Shown here piece after piece: positions 18,792-26,714 of a stretch of DNA of 64,000 nucleotides. The stretch spans positions 62,001 to 126,000 of the forward strand of contig JAFAFU010000065.1 in the NCBI GenBank assembly GCA_023423335.1, read 5' to 3'. Source of the stretch: Bacillota bacterium (GTDB lineage Bacteria; Bacillota; Clostridia; Lachnospirales; Lachnospiraceae). Positions within the stretch are counted from its first letter, which is position 1. The number at the start of each line of letters is the position of its first letter. A model generated the notes under the pieces. It was not told where the DNA came from. It saw only the letters and a program-made list of their open reading frames with translations, and searched no databases. Both the position numbers and the translations under genes were made by a program.

Positions 18792-18924
18792 TTAATGCAA
18801 CAAGATTCTTTATTTTTTTAATTTTTTATTTAATGAGTAATCTCCTGTAAACAAATCTTAATTTGTACCCTTCATTTCCGGGTCGCTTTTACAGGGTATA
18901 GGAATTGCTCAATTTGCGTTCACG

Positions 18925-18974
18925 AAAACAAAAAACGTATGGAGAGTTACAAATAAATGTAATTTCCATACGTT
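18925..18974 (-). terminator. Rho-independent terminator of the 537-residue gene
   Basis: Ten-base arms AACGTATGGA and TCCATACGTT (18934-18943 with 18965-18974) flank a 21-base loop and are followed on the minus strand by a T run and TTTTCG. It lies 10 bases past the stop at 18984 and separates that gene from the PKS operon. Confidence 0.8.
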
Positions 18975-18983
18975 AAATTGAAC

Positions 18984-20597
18984 TTATGATATTCCATACT
19001 CTCTATTTCTCTTTATATAATCCTCCAGTAAGTCAAGGAGCAGTTTCATCATTACCGTCTCTTTACTCTGAAGTTCGTTCATCAGTGTTATTATTCTTAA
19101 CGAAATGTTCTCATCCACTTTGATAGAATACTTTATGACATACATCATGATATTGCTCGAGATATTCACCAGTTCTTTCGAAAAGGATAATAAATTCAAT
19201 CCGTCATATTCATTCAGTATCCCACGTTTCATCAGAAATTTTATTCGTTCATACATGATTGCTTTATGTTCATAGATAATAAATGATATCCTTCTGTCCG
19301 ATAAAAAAATATTATAATACTCTTGATTCAAATAAACTGCATAAATCTTTACACCAAAATTCTCCATGGTTGCCGGAACAAGACTTGCGCAGTCTTTACT
19401 ACTGTTATATCCATTTAAATAGTCCTTTATGAATTTAACAATAAAATCAATATTAAGTTCGAATAAATGACTGTCCGGATTGTATTTTATGGCTATTATA
19501 TCATAGGATTGATTGCAGTGGTCTATTGCTTCTTCAATATCAGAATATGTAAAATCCTTAAAACGAATTAAGCCATTTGCTTCAATTCCCATGGTCATAA
19601 AAATACCTGTGCTATTATCATATCCATAGATCATATTAACATGATCCCTGTCAATCTTTTGATAACTCTTTGTTCCTGGTAAATAAAATTCGTTCAGCAT
19701 CAACTCGATATAATTATTACGATCAACGGATGATTTCACATACTCCCTTATACTGCCGAAATAATCAAGAATCAGTTGCTTATCTAATACATTATAATCC
19801 AAAAACATATTTAAATTATGGTAGGTATAATTCTTTGATAAGCTGCAATAATGATCCGCGTGTACATTACCGGAATTTGGATTGCATTTTAATTGAATAT
19901 AATTCGTAAAATACCAATTATACCATTGATATTGATTCATATTTACATTAATACCGATATAAAGCTTCCGATCAGCAATTTCTTCCACCGAATAGCTTCC
20001 TTGCTCCGTCCAGTCAGCTTGATTAACCGATGAACTTGCTATCAAATGATTTGTGCTTTTTTTTAGCTTCAGATAAATTGGATAACAATCCTTTATTTCA
20101 TGCTCGATGGTTTTCTCCACATCACCCAGGAAAATAAACAACCCTTTTTTAGAATAATTTCCGAATTCAAAGTTCACTTTTTTATCGTTCTCTGTTGAAA
20201 ACGGCTCATGGTCAATTACAATACTTATGGCAGCCCATGCGGAAGTATATTGTTGAAAGTTTATTCTGATTACCAATTCATCTTCCTGATGACAATCTCT
20301 ATAGAGAATGCATTGCATTTTATCATCATATTTATCATTATAAACCTTCAAATTATTTTCATCAAATTTTGCAATCGAATTCGGAGCAGTTATGCACCAT
20401 TCATTCTTAGTATCAGCATCAAAAATGTCTATATCAGCTATCTTGTCCCCATCTGTAATATAACTTTCACAAATGCTGCATAGATTAGCATGATGTGAGA
20501 AACATCTTATTGCGGGCTGCTTACTTATGGGTAGTACTTTTCTTTGATTAAGATTAATTTCTTCCATACATCTCGTATGATAGCCAAAACTTACCAT
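18984..20597 (-). CDS. unrecognised 537-residue protein beside the PKS operon
   Basis: I do not recognise this protein with confidence. Residues about 30-240 look like an all-beta, lectin-like sandwich (repeated aromatic beta strands, many Asn/Asp/Trp). There is a Cys/His cluster near residues 32-45 (CFSHHANLCSIC). A middle block near 310-345 reads YGYDNSTGIFMTMG, a pattern seen, as far as I recall, in BtrH-like proteins of Firmicute peptide and polyketide clusters. The C-terminal ~130 residues are helical. It has its own strong promoter and an AAGGAGGA ribosome site, and a terminator follows the stop, so it is monocistronic. A tailoring, release or immunity role is possible but speculative. 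Confidence 0.8.
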   Translation of the reverse strand: MVSFGYHTRCMEEINLNQRKVLPISKQPAIRCFSHHANLCSICESYITDGDKIADIDIFDADTKNEWCITAPNSIAKFDENNLKVYNDKYDDKMQCILYRDCHQEDELVIRINFQQYTSAWAAISIVIDHEPFSTENDKKVNFEFGNYSKKGLFIFLGDVEKTIEHEIKDCYPIYLKLKKSTNHLIASSSVNQADWTEQGSYSVEEIADRKLYIGINVNMNQYQWYNWYFTNYIQLKCNPNSGNVHADHYCSLSKNYTYHNLNMFLDYNVLDKQLILDYFGSIREYVKSSVDRNNYIELMLNEFYLPGTKSYQKIDRDHVNMIYGYDNSTGIFMTMGIEANGLIRFKDFTYSDIEEAIDHCNQSYDIIAIKYNPDSHLFELNIDFIVKFIKDYLNGYNSSKDCASLVPATMENFGVKIYAVYLNQEYYNIFLSDRRISFIIYEHKAIMYERIKFLMKRGILNEYDGLNLLSFSKELVNISSNIMMYVIKYSIKVDENISLRIITLMNELQSKETVMMKLLLDLLEDYIKRNREYGIS

Positions 20598-20669
20598 ACA
20601 TCCTCCTTCTCCTTTGAATTAAATGAATTTAAATATACTTATTTTTCTATTTTATGTAAATATATTCTT

Positions 20670-20698
20670 ATCATAATACAAGTGTATAATTCTGTCAA
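20670..20698 (-). promoter_or_regulatory. sigma-A promoter of the 537-residue gene
   Basis: Minus strand: consensus TTGACA (20693-20698), 17-base spacer, TATGAT (20670-20675). It lies about 70 bases upstream of the ATG at 20597 and is the best -35 box found in the window. Confidence 0.8.
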
Positions 20699-20911
20699 TT
20701 TATACCTGTAGTTTTCTGTAATATTATCATTTTTATAAGCAACTTATAGGATTTTCCATGAAATTCATATGAATTAGTACCGAAATTATATATGAGAATT
20801 GGCTAATCATTTAAAATACTCAAAGATTTATTATAATCTAAATTACTTCCACGGAACTTTATTAATCAATAATACACTATTTCCTGTTGAATAATTAAGT
20901 GTGACTATAAC

Positions 20912-20936
20912 AAAAACCCAAAGCAGTTGCCTCGGG
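20912..20936 (-). terminator. Rho-independent terminator downstream of tsf
   Basis: Minus strand: CCCGAGGC-AACT-GCTTTGGG (8 pairs, two of them G-U) followed directly by TTTTTG. It lies 330 bases after the tsf stop and is the first clear stop for rpsB-tsf read-through. Confidence 0.8.
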
Positions 20937-20939
20937 CTT

Positions 20940-21235
20940 CTAATTGAACATATTAAGTTATTAACTTTATCTACACGAAAATGATACTACATCCAAGGGT
21001 CTTCGCCCTGTTTTCTGTAAAAACCTTTTTAGGTCAACAAGTCCTTCCTTGTGTGCCAGGCATGGCACTAAGCTTGCTATACAAAGTGAAGTCTGATAAC
21101 TACCACATTTGTAGGAACAAAGTAAATGCGGCGGATACATGGTTTTACGAGGTATTGAACTCAACATAAAAGAGGCCCTAAAAGTCCTGTAAACCGTATA
21201 TATGCCATCGTTACAGGCTTTCAAAGCCTCCTATA
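20940..21235 (-). ncRNA. candidate structured RNA or structured tsf 3' UTR
   Basis: Upstream of the terminator, the minus strand holds a series of small perfect stems: GTGCCA-TGCC-TGGCAC, ACAAG/CTTGT, ACCT-AAAA-AGGT and AGGG-N6-CCCT. Nearer tsf is the palindrome AGGCTTTGAAAGCCT with CCTGTAA/TTACAGG. The density of stems exceeds that of neighbouring spacers. It matches no RNA family that I can name. Confidence 0.3.
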
Positions 21236-21265
21236 AAGTTATTCTAAAATAATGCTAAATCAATA

Positions 21266-22198
21266 TTACTGTCCCATCTGCTTTGCTACTTCTTCCGCAA
21301 AGTTTTCAGACTTCTTCTCAAGGCCTTCGCCGGTCTCGAAACGAACGAAGCGCTTCACGGATACCTCGGCACCGACCTGCTTGGAAACATTCGCAAGATA
21401 CTGGCCTACGCTTAAATCTCCATCCTTAACATAAACCTGATCAACCAGACAGAATTCCTTCAGTTCTTTGTTCAGACGGCCTTCGATCATCTTCTCGATG
21501 ATATTCTCGGGCTTCTTCGCATTTGCAGGATCATTCTTAACCTGAGCCTTTAAGATTTCCTTCTCATGCTCAATGAAGTCTGATGAAATCTCAGCCTGTG
21601 TTACATACTTCGGAGACATAGCAGCGATCTGCATGGCTACATTCTTAGCTGCCTCCTGAACCTCTACATTATTCACAGTACTTGCTACTTCAACGAGGAT
21701 ACCGATTCTGCCGCCGCCATGGATGTAAGATACAACAAAACCATTCTCGGCAACAACCTTCTCGAATCTTCTGATGTTCATGTTCTCACCGATTACCGCG
21801 ATCATGGAGGATAATGCTTCCTTCACGGTTAAAGCGGAATCTAAGGACCATTTCTCAGCAAAGAAGGAATCCATATCCGCAGCATTGGTCGTAGCAGCCT
21901 GAGCCGCAACCGTTGCAACGAACTCCCTGAACTTTTCATTCTTGGCAACAAAGTCTGTCTCGCTGTTAACCTCTACGATAGCCGCAACCTTGCCGTCTTC
22001 GCTTACATTCGTATCCACAACACCTTCCGCTGCAATTCTTCCTGCTTTCTTCTCCGCAGCTGCAAGGCCTTTTTCTCTTAAGAATTCAACTGCCTTGTCC
22101 ATATCTCCGTCCGTAGCTGCAAGTGCCTTTTTGCAGTCCATCATGCCTGCGCCGGTCATTTCTCTCAAATCTTTAACCATACTTGCTGTAACTTCCAT
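21266..22198 (-). CDS. tsf: elongation factor Ts
   Basis: This 310-residue nucleotide exchange factor for EF-Tu opens with MVKDLREMTGAGMMDCKKAL, the conserved N-terminal module that contacts EF-Tu. Next comes the core motif VEVNSETDFVAKNEKF, then the coiled and dimer-like region. Length is normal. It follows rpsB by 200 bases, as in most bacteria. pyrH, the usual next gene, is absent; the PKS island lies there instead. Confidence 0.98.
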   Translation of the reverse strand: MEVTASMVKDLREMTGAGMMDCKKALAATDGDMDKAVEFLREKGLAAAEKKAGRIAAEGVVDTNVSEDGKVAAIVEVNSETDFVAKNEKFREFVATVAAQAATTNAADMDSFFAEKWSLDSALTVKEALSSMIAVIGENMNIRRFEKVVAENGFVVSYIHGGGRIGILVEVASTVNNVEVQEAAKNVAMQIAAMSPKYVTQAEISSDFIEHEKEILKAQVKNDPANAKKPENIIEKMIEGRLNKELKEFCLVDQVYVKDGDLSVGQYLANVSKQVGAEVSVKRFVRFETGEGLEKKSENFAEEVAKQMGQ

Positions 22199-22333
22199 CG
22201 TATATTACCTCCAATTTTATTTATCGTATTAATCCGAAGGCTGATCTGTCAGGACCGCCTCCCTGATAATTTCCCTATAAGTAAATTGTAACCACATCAG
22301 TGAATTATAACCATAATGATACTTCAAAAAATA

Positions 22334-22389
22334 GGTCTGCCAAAATGATTATCACCGGAATACGGTAAGTCTAACATTTTCAACAGACC
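22334..22389 (-). promoter_or_regulatory. hairpin in the rpsB-tsf spacer
   Basis: Paired segments GGTCTG/CAGACC (22334-22339 with 22384-22389) and AAAATG/CATTTT (22342-22347 with 22375-22380) form a long interrupted stem just after rpsB. It may be an RNA processing or attenuation site that sets the S2 to EF-Ts ratio. No T run follows. Confidence 0.4.
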
Positions 22390-22399
22390 CATCCTAATA

Positions 22400-23161
22400 T
22401 TATAATGTAACCGCTTCTTCCATGTCTGCGTCCGCCCCGGCTTCCGCATCGGAGCCGGCTGCGGTATCCGTTAACTGAACACCTTGGTTGGCTTCGATAA
22501 CAGCGTCTGCCATCTTGGATACGATTAATTTAACAGCTCTGATTGCATCATCATTACCCGGAATTACAAAATCAAGCTCTTCCGGATCACAGTTGGTATC
22601 TGCTATGCCGATCAACGGAATACCAAGAGTATGCGCCTCTTGAATACAAATTCTTTCTTTCTTAGGGTCAACTACGAAAATTGCATCGGGGATTCTCTTC
22701 ATGTTCTTGATTCCGCCGAGGTTCTTCTCCAGCTTTTCCCATTCCTTCTTTAACTGAATAACTTCCTTCTTAGGAAGAACGTCAAAGGTACCATCCTCGG
22801 ACATTCTCTCGATTTCTCTTAATCTCTCGATTCTGGATTTGATGGTCTTGTAATTGGTTAACATACCGCCTAACCATCTCTCATTTACATAGTACATACT
22901 GCAGCGTTCAGCCTCAGACTTAACTGCATCCTGTGCCTGCTTCTTAGTACCTACGAAAAGTACGGAACCGCCGTCAGCAACTACATTCTTAATTGCCGTA
23001 TAAGCTTCGTCAACCTTACCTACAGATTTCTGTAAGTCGATGATATAGATACCGTTTCTCTCTGTGTAGATGTATTCCGCCATTTTGGGGTTCCATCTTC
23101 TTGTCTGATGTCCAAAGTGCACACCGGCTTCCAATAACTGCTTCATTGAAATTACGCTCAT
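22400..23161 (-). CDS. rpsB: 30S ribosomal protein S2
   Basis: This 253-residue protein has the S2 opening MKQLLEAGVHFGHQTRRWNP and the conserved core IYIIDLQKSVGKVDEAY and NERWLGGMLTNYKTI. The C-terminal ~20 residues are acidic and Ala-rich, a common clade-specific tail. It is driven by its own promoter after the flagellar operon and is followed by tsf. Confidence 0.98.
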   Translation of the reverse strand: MSVISMKQLLEAGVHFGHQTRRWNPKMAEYIYTERNGIYIIDLQKSVGKVDEAYTAIKNVVADGGSVLFVGTKKQAQDAVKSEAERCSMYYVNERWLGGMLTNYKTIKSRIERLREIERMSEDGTFDVLPKKEVIQLKKEWEKLEKNLGGIKNMKRIPDAIFVVDPKKERICIQEAHTLGIPLIGIADTNCDPEELDFVIPGNDDAIRAVKLIVSKMADAVIEANQGVQLTDTAAGSDAEAGADADMEEAVTL

Positions 23162-23298
23162 AATTTACCTCCATTTTGGTTGTTTGCTTCCGCATATCTC
23201 CTGTCCAGGACAGACCATGATTATGGCACCGTGTCCGGAATCCATATGCGTGTTTATTATTTTTCGAAAGTACTGCCGGGCAGACCTTCAAATATAAC
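23162..23298 (-). promoter_or_regulatory. rpsB 5' leader, possible S2 autoregulatory leader
   Basis: About 135 untranslated bases separate the predicted start of transcription from the rpsB ATG. The leader can form GTCTGTCC/GGACAG-type stems and CCGGACACGGTGCC. Firmicute rpsB leaders are known S2-binding regulators; I could not confirm the consensus here. Confidence 0.4.
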
Positions 23299-23304
23299 GT
23301 TGAG

Positions 23305-23333
23305 ATTATATCATATCCTTCGTGCGGTGGCAA
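23305..23333 (-). promoter_or_regulatory. rpsB-tsf promoter
   Basis: Minus strand: TTGCCA (23328-23333), 17-base spacer ending TGA, TATAAT (23305-23310), which gives an extended -10. It begins 8 bases after the stop of the last flagellar-operon gene. Confidence 0.85.
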
Positions 23334-23340
23334 GTTTTTT

Positions 23341-23895
23341 TTATTGGGTAATCGTATCTAAAATCATTTCAAAGGAAGAACCCTTTTCTACCGTATATTT
23401 TCCAATCATGATTAAGCCGGACTTTCCTTCTTTGATTATATAAGTATTGAACTTTTCCGCATCCTCGACCAGGCCTTTTTCCTCCAGCAGAACGGCTACC
23501 TTGCCGGAAGACATGCCCTTTTCAATGGAGAAGGTGATTTCTTCCGCAGTCTGTGCCTGCGCCGGGGTCGGTGAAGGAGCATCTCCTTCCTCCTCCAAAA
23601 TTTGTGTCGGTTCCGGTGCTTGCGCCGAGTCAGGCGTTTGCGTTGGTTCCGGCGCTTGTGTAGAGTCGGGTATTTGCGTCGGTTGTGGTTCCGGGGACGG
23701 CTCTCCCTGCCTGGAATCCTCCATAACCTCATCCAGATTTCCGCCGGGGTCCTCCTTCATCACCATGCCCAATCCCATCGCCCGATTAATGATGTCCTCT
23801 TTTGAAAGCTCTTTATCTTTTCCGCCAATCGTCAGGATCAGAGTGGTAAGGAGAATGCCGATTCCTAAGCCCTGTAAATAATATTTTAATTTCAT
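23341..23895 (-). CDS. membrane-anchored protein with MltG/YceG-like C-terminal domain
   Basis: The protein has 184 residues. One N-terminal membrane helix (about 5-25, LGIGILLTTLILTIGG) is followed by a Pro/Thr/Glu-rich linker with a 12-residue repeat (PTQIPDSTQAPE then PTQTPDSAQAPE). About 65 C-terminal residues resemble the small LysM-like part of MltG (FSIEKGMSSGKVAVLLEEKG). The transglycosylase catalytic domain is missing, so a wall-binding or scaffold role is more likely than lysis. It ends the flagellar operon, just before the rpsB promoter. Confidence 0.75.
   Translation of the reverse strand: MKLKYYLQGLGIGILLTTLILTIGGKDKELSKEDIINRAMGLGMVMKEDPGGNLDEVMEDSRQGEPSPEPQPTQIPDSTQAPEPTQTPDSAQAPEPTQILEEEGDAPSPTPAQAQTAEEITFSIEKGMSSGKVAVLLEEKGLVEDAEKFNTYIIKEGKSGLIMIGKYTVEKGSSFEMILDTITQ
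23604..23680 (-). repeat. 36-bp tandem repeat inside the Pro/Thr linker
   Basis: Two in-frame copies of a 36-base unit plus a partial third encode the 12-residue repeat PTQ(I/T)PDS(T/A)QAPE. Copies differ mainly at silent positions, so it is an old repeat rather than a fresh slippage product. Confidence 0.6.
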
Positions 23896-23919
23896 ATCTT
23901 ACACACCAAGCCTTTCGAG

Positions 23920-24600
23920 CTATTTTCTGCCCCGGAACAGGTCAATCACCAGCTTTACTTCCCCCTGTCCCAATCCCAACAGCTTTGAAATCTCGATTAT
24001 GGATTTTCCCTTGGAATAAAGGTCCAGTATGTGGGAATTGCTGTTTGTTTCCTGATCCCCGGTTACGGCAGCCGGCTGCACAATTTTCTTTTCCTTCGGA
24101 GCGGGTGCTTCCGGCGCTTTAACCCGCTGGTTCTGGACCTGCTGTATACCGGTTACTTTCCTGGTACTCTGCTCCTTTGGCTCCGTAATCTCCGGCTGGG
24201 CAGTCAGGACTTTCTTTCTGGATGCCTCTATGGTAAGGAGGGAGGATTTCAGCTCCTTCTCTTTCTCACTCAGCATATTATATAAGAATACAACCTCTTC
24301 GTGATTGTTTTTTATTTTTTCAAGTATTTGGTCGGAGTAATCACTGACTGCCATGATTTTTTCATTGGACAACCGGCTTAACTCATCATCCGTTCGGATC
24401 ATCGTCTCCTCCTTAAGCTCAGACAACTGCTCCCGGAGTCTTTCTTTAAACAATTTCAGCTCATCACCACGGAAGGCTTCTTCCATATCGATCTTCACCG
24501 GAAGCGGAGCCTTGCCTCCTGCAGACCGGTCAACCAATCTGCCGCTGATGATGATGACGACTATTCCGATTAGGATTAAAATAATTTCTAATGGGCTCAT
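23920..24600 (-). CDS. SwrB/YlxL-like membrane protein
   Basis: The protein has 226 residues: an N-terminal membrane helix (about 3-22), a long charged coiled coil (about 45-130), a Pro/Ala-rich linker and a C-terminal helix-turn-helix-like end (ILDLYSKGKSIIEISKLLGL). This layout and its place between sigD and rpsB match SwrB of Bacillus subtilis, which activates flagellar export assembly. Primary sequence similarity is low in this family, so the function is inferred from architecture and position. Confidence 0.7.
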   Translation of the reverse strand: MSPLEIILILIGIVVIIISGRLVDRSAGGKAPLPVKIDMEEAFRGDELKLFKERLREQLSELKEETMIRTDDELSRLSNEKIMAVSDYSDQILEKIKNNHEEVVFLYNMLSEKEKELKSSLLTIEASRKKVLTAQPEITEPKEQSTRKVTGIQQVQNQRVKAPEAPAPKEKKIVQPAAVTGDQETNSNSHILDLYSKGKSIIEISKLLGLGQGEVKLVIDLFRGRK

Positions 24601-24640
24601 AATTCCTCCAACCTAAAGTGGATGCTCCTAAGAAGTACCG

Positions 24641-24946
24641 TTATATTAAGATATCAATACCGCCGGTCTTCTCCGGTTTCTTATTGTCCTTTTTTTGTTC
24701 ACCCTGTTTTTCCTGCTTCTTGCCCGCCGACCCGGAATAACTGTTCTGGCCCTTCTCCTTGGCGTCATAACGGAATTCCTTATGATCGCTCTTCGTTGTC
24801 TGGTTCGGTCTGGAATTTTCAGAGATAATCATATTATGGAAGCTCTTCTCTATCTGTACCTGCTCATGCTGGGTCCTGTGGCTCTCTATATGCTTCAGCT
24901 GTGAAGCCTCCTGGGACCTCATAACTTCTATCGGCCTGATCGGCAT
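24641..24946 (-). CDS. small hydrophilic flagellar-operon protein
   Basis: This 101-residue, highly charged protein is rich in Lys, Gln, Glu and Ser with no membrane segment. The last ten residues (KTGGIDILI) are hydrophobic and the N-terminus is PIRPIEVMRSQEASQ. It follows an AAGGAGGA ribosome site. I recognise no domain. Similar small proteins occupy this place in other clostridial flagellar operons, as far as I recall. The function is unknown. Confidence 0.7.
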   Translation of the reverse strand: MPIRPIEVMRSQEASQLKHIESHRTQHEQVQIEKSFHNMIISENSRPNQTTKSDHKEFRYDAKEKGQNSYSGSAGKKQEKQGEQKKDNKKPEKTGGIDILI

Positions 24947-25036
24947 ATCAAATCCTCCTTAAATAGATGAATTGACAGTTACTCCCGGATGCTTTGATGA
25001 TTAGCCAATATAATGAACATCATTTCCCGTTCGGGT

Positions 25037-26638
25037 CTATAGCGGTACTACCTTAATATCTGCCCTGTCACGGATAAATTTACTGTGATGGACCTCTTCT
25101 CTGACAAAATATATTACATTGGAGATAACGATCTTGGTTCCGGGATATACCACATCCTGAACCTTGATCATGCCGTTTATATTACCATCCATATCCACCC
25201 TAAGCTCCTCATATCTTTTCCGTAATTCCTGCAGCTGGGTCTCCAAAATAATATTATTCTTGGTTATCAGCTTTAGATTTTCCATCTTGTCAAAAGGAAG
25301 ACTTCCTCCGGCCTGTATCTTCTTACGGATCAAGGCAATTGTCTGAATAATCTTTTCCTTCTCTGCCTGTAAGACAGAAATCTTCTTCTCCAGTTCACGG
25401 AATTCTTCCAGAATCCTGGGGTCGATTCCCACCTCGAGCAGTGTATTGGTCCCCATATGGGAGCCTGCCGTCTTAACAGAGATCAATGAACCGGACCGGA
25501 TCTCTCCGCCTGTAACGAAGCCTCTCCTGCCGCCGACAATGATATCCCCCTTGGCAGAGATCCTGCTGTGCAGAATGGATTCTGTCGTAACATAACCGCC
25601 GGCGATCACTTCCGCATTTTCTATGAATTTGGTAACAATATTACTGTTCGCTTTCAGTATTCCCTTGTTCATGCCCTGCATGCCCCGTCTGAGAATAATC
25701 TGTCCGCCGGCCTCAATATAGGCCCCTTCTACGACACCGTATACTTCGATGTCCCCCTTCGCCCTGATAGAAAAGCCGGTAATGACATTTCCCTTCACAA
25801 CGACATTTCCTTCATAGATAATATCTCCGGTAGAGGTGTCCACATCAGCCGCTATCTCATATGTATCAGAAACAAAGACTCTGCCATCCGTCAAGGTAAC
25901 ATGTCCGTCCACATCCGAATACAGGCGAAGTCCATCCTCGGATAACGTTATTTTATTGCCATGGCGCAACACCCGGTTGTTCACCTTGTTCGGCCGGATT
26001 ACATTGCCGCACACATCAATTCCCGGCTTGCCGTAATCAACCGGTGATAAGGTTGCCAGAAGGTCCCCCTGCTTGCAATGACTGATCATATCCAACTGGT
26101 GAAAATCCACCGATCCGTCCTCATTCGTCTTGGGCTTTAGAGTCAGATCCGTATTAAAATGATAGGTGATTTCCGCATCATGCCCCTGAACCGGAGCCAG
26201 GGCTTTTGCCAGAATATAATCCGTACAATATCTTCTATCCATCAGGAACCGGGAGATATTCTCTTCGTCCACCCCATACTTCACTCCTGTACGGACCATG
26301 GCACTGATAATATCCTCCTTTGACATCAGATTGCCGCCGTTTGTCGGGGGATAGAACCTGCCCTTAACCAGCATCCTCTCATTCATTATTTCTACTTTCA
26401 GACATTCGTCCTGCGGCAGAATGACAGCCGGACTAAGCTTGACCTCCGCCGCCCCCTTAAGAGAGGCCAATGCTCTTCCCAGGGCAATTTTGTCGTATTC
26501 ATATATCCTGTTGTCAATCAGATAATTACTGACCTCGTCATATATAATCGGCTGACCGCCTGGTTCCGGTTCAAATAATTTTAAATAAATCCCGTCATTT
26601 CTGATTATCATTTGAAAATATCCATTTCGGGCGCCCAT
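25037..26638 (-). CDS. FapA/DUF342 family polymer-forming protein
   Basis: The protein has 533 residues. An N-terminal DUF342 region with PVDYGKPGIDVCGNVI precedes a beta-helix of Gly/Val/Ile repeats (about 265-395, for example GDIEVYGVVEGAYIEAGG). A coiled coil (about 405-475) and a small C-terminal domain follow. FapA-like proteins are common downstream of sigD in clostridial flagellar operons; a surface or flagellar-assembly scaffold role is suggested but not shown. Confidence 0.85.
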   Translation of the reverse strand: MGARNGYFQMIIRNDGIYLKLFEPEPGGQPIIYDEVSNYLIDNRIYEYDKIALGRALASLKGAAEVKLSPAVILPQDECLKVEIMNERMLVKGRFYPPTNGGNLMSKEDIISAMVRTGVKYGVDEENISRFLMDRRYCTDYILAKALAPVQGHDAEITYHFNTDLTLKPKTNEDGSVDFHQLDMISHCKQGDLLATLSPVDYGKPGIDVCGNVIRPNKVNNRVLRHGNKITLSEDGLRLYSDVDGHVTLTDGRVFVSDTYEIAADVDTSTGDIIYEGNVVVKGNVITGFSIRAKGDIEVYGVVEGAYIEAGGQIILRRGMQGMNKGILKANSNIVTKFIENAEVIAGGYVTTESILHSRISAKGDIIVGGRRGFVTGGEIRSGSLISVKTAGSHMGTNTLLEVGIDPRILEEFRELEKKISVLQAEKEKIIQTIALIRKKIQAGGSLPFDKMENLKLITKNNIILETQLQELRKRYEELRVDMDGNINGMIKVQDVVYPGTKIVISNVIYFVREEVHHSKFIRDRADIKVVPL

Positions 26639-26714
26639 GATCTTCCTCCTCTCTGGTATAATGAAACATATCGCGGTTATCGTCCGAATACCGCCGGGAC
26701 AAAGTATATCCCTG

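Larger units (their letters stand above)
18667..18983 (-). other. spacer between the 537-residue gene and the PKS operon
   Basis: This 317-base AT-rich gap holds a terminator for the upstream gene, the predicted PKS-operon promoter with an operator-like palindrome, and about 90 bases of leader. No further coding frame was supported. Confidence 0.6.
20598..21265 (-). other. long spacer between tsf and the PKS island
   Basis: This 668-base region has no protein gene that I support. Its left third is AT-rich and carries the promoter of the 537-residue gene. Its right half (20912-21235) carries several hairpins and ends in a clear terminator, so it may be transcribed as a tsf 3' UTR or as a separate RNA. 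An 85-codon frame (20967-21224) exists but resembles no family. Confidence 0.5.

Noticed and set aside
20967..21224. 85-codon frame after tsf with TTG start and AGGAGG
   Set aside because: Composition and sequence resemble no protein; it coincides with a stem-rich region that is better explained as RNA structure.
23604..23680. Tandem repeat considered as a CRISPR-like array
   Set aside because: It is in frame inside a protein linker with no unique spacers.
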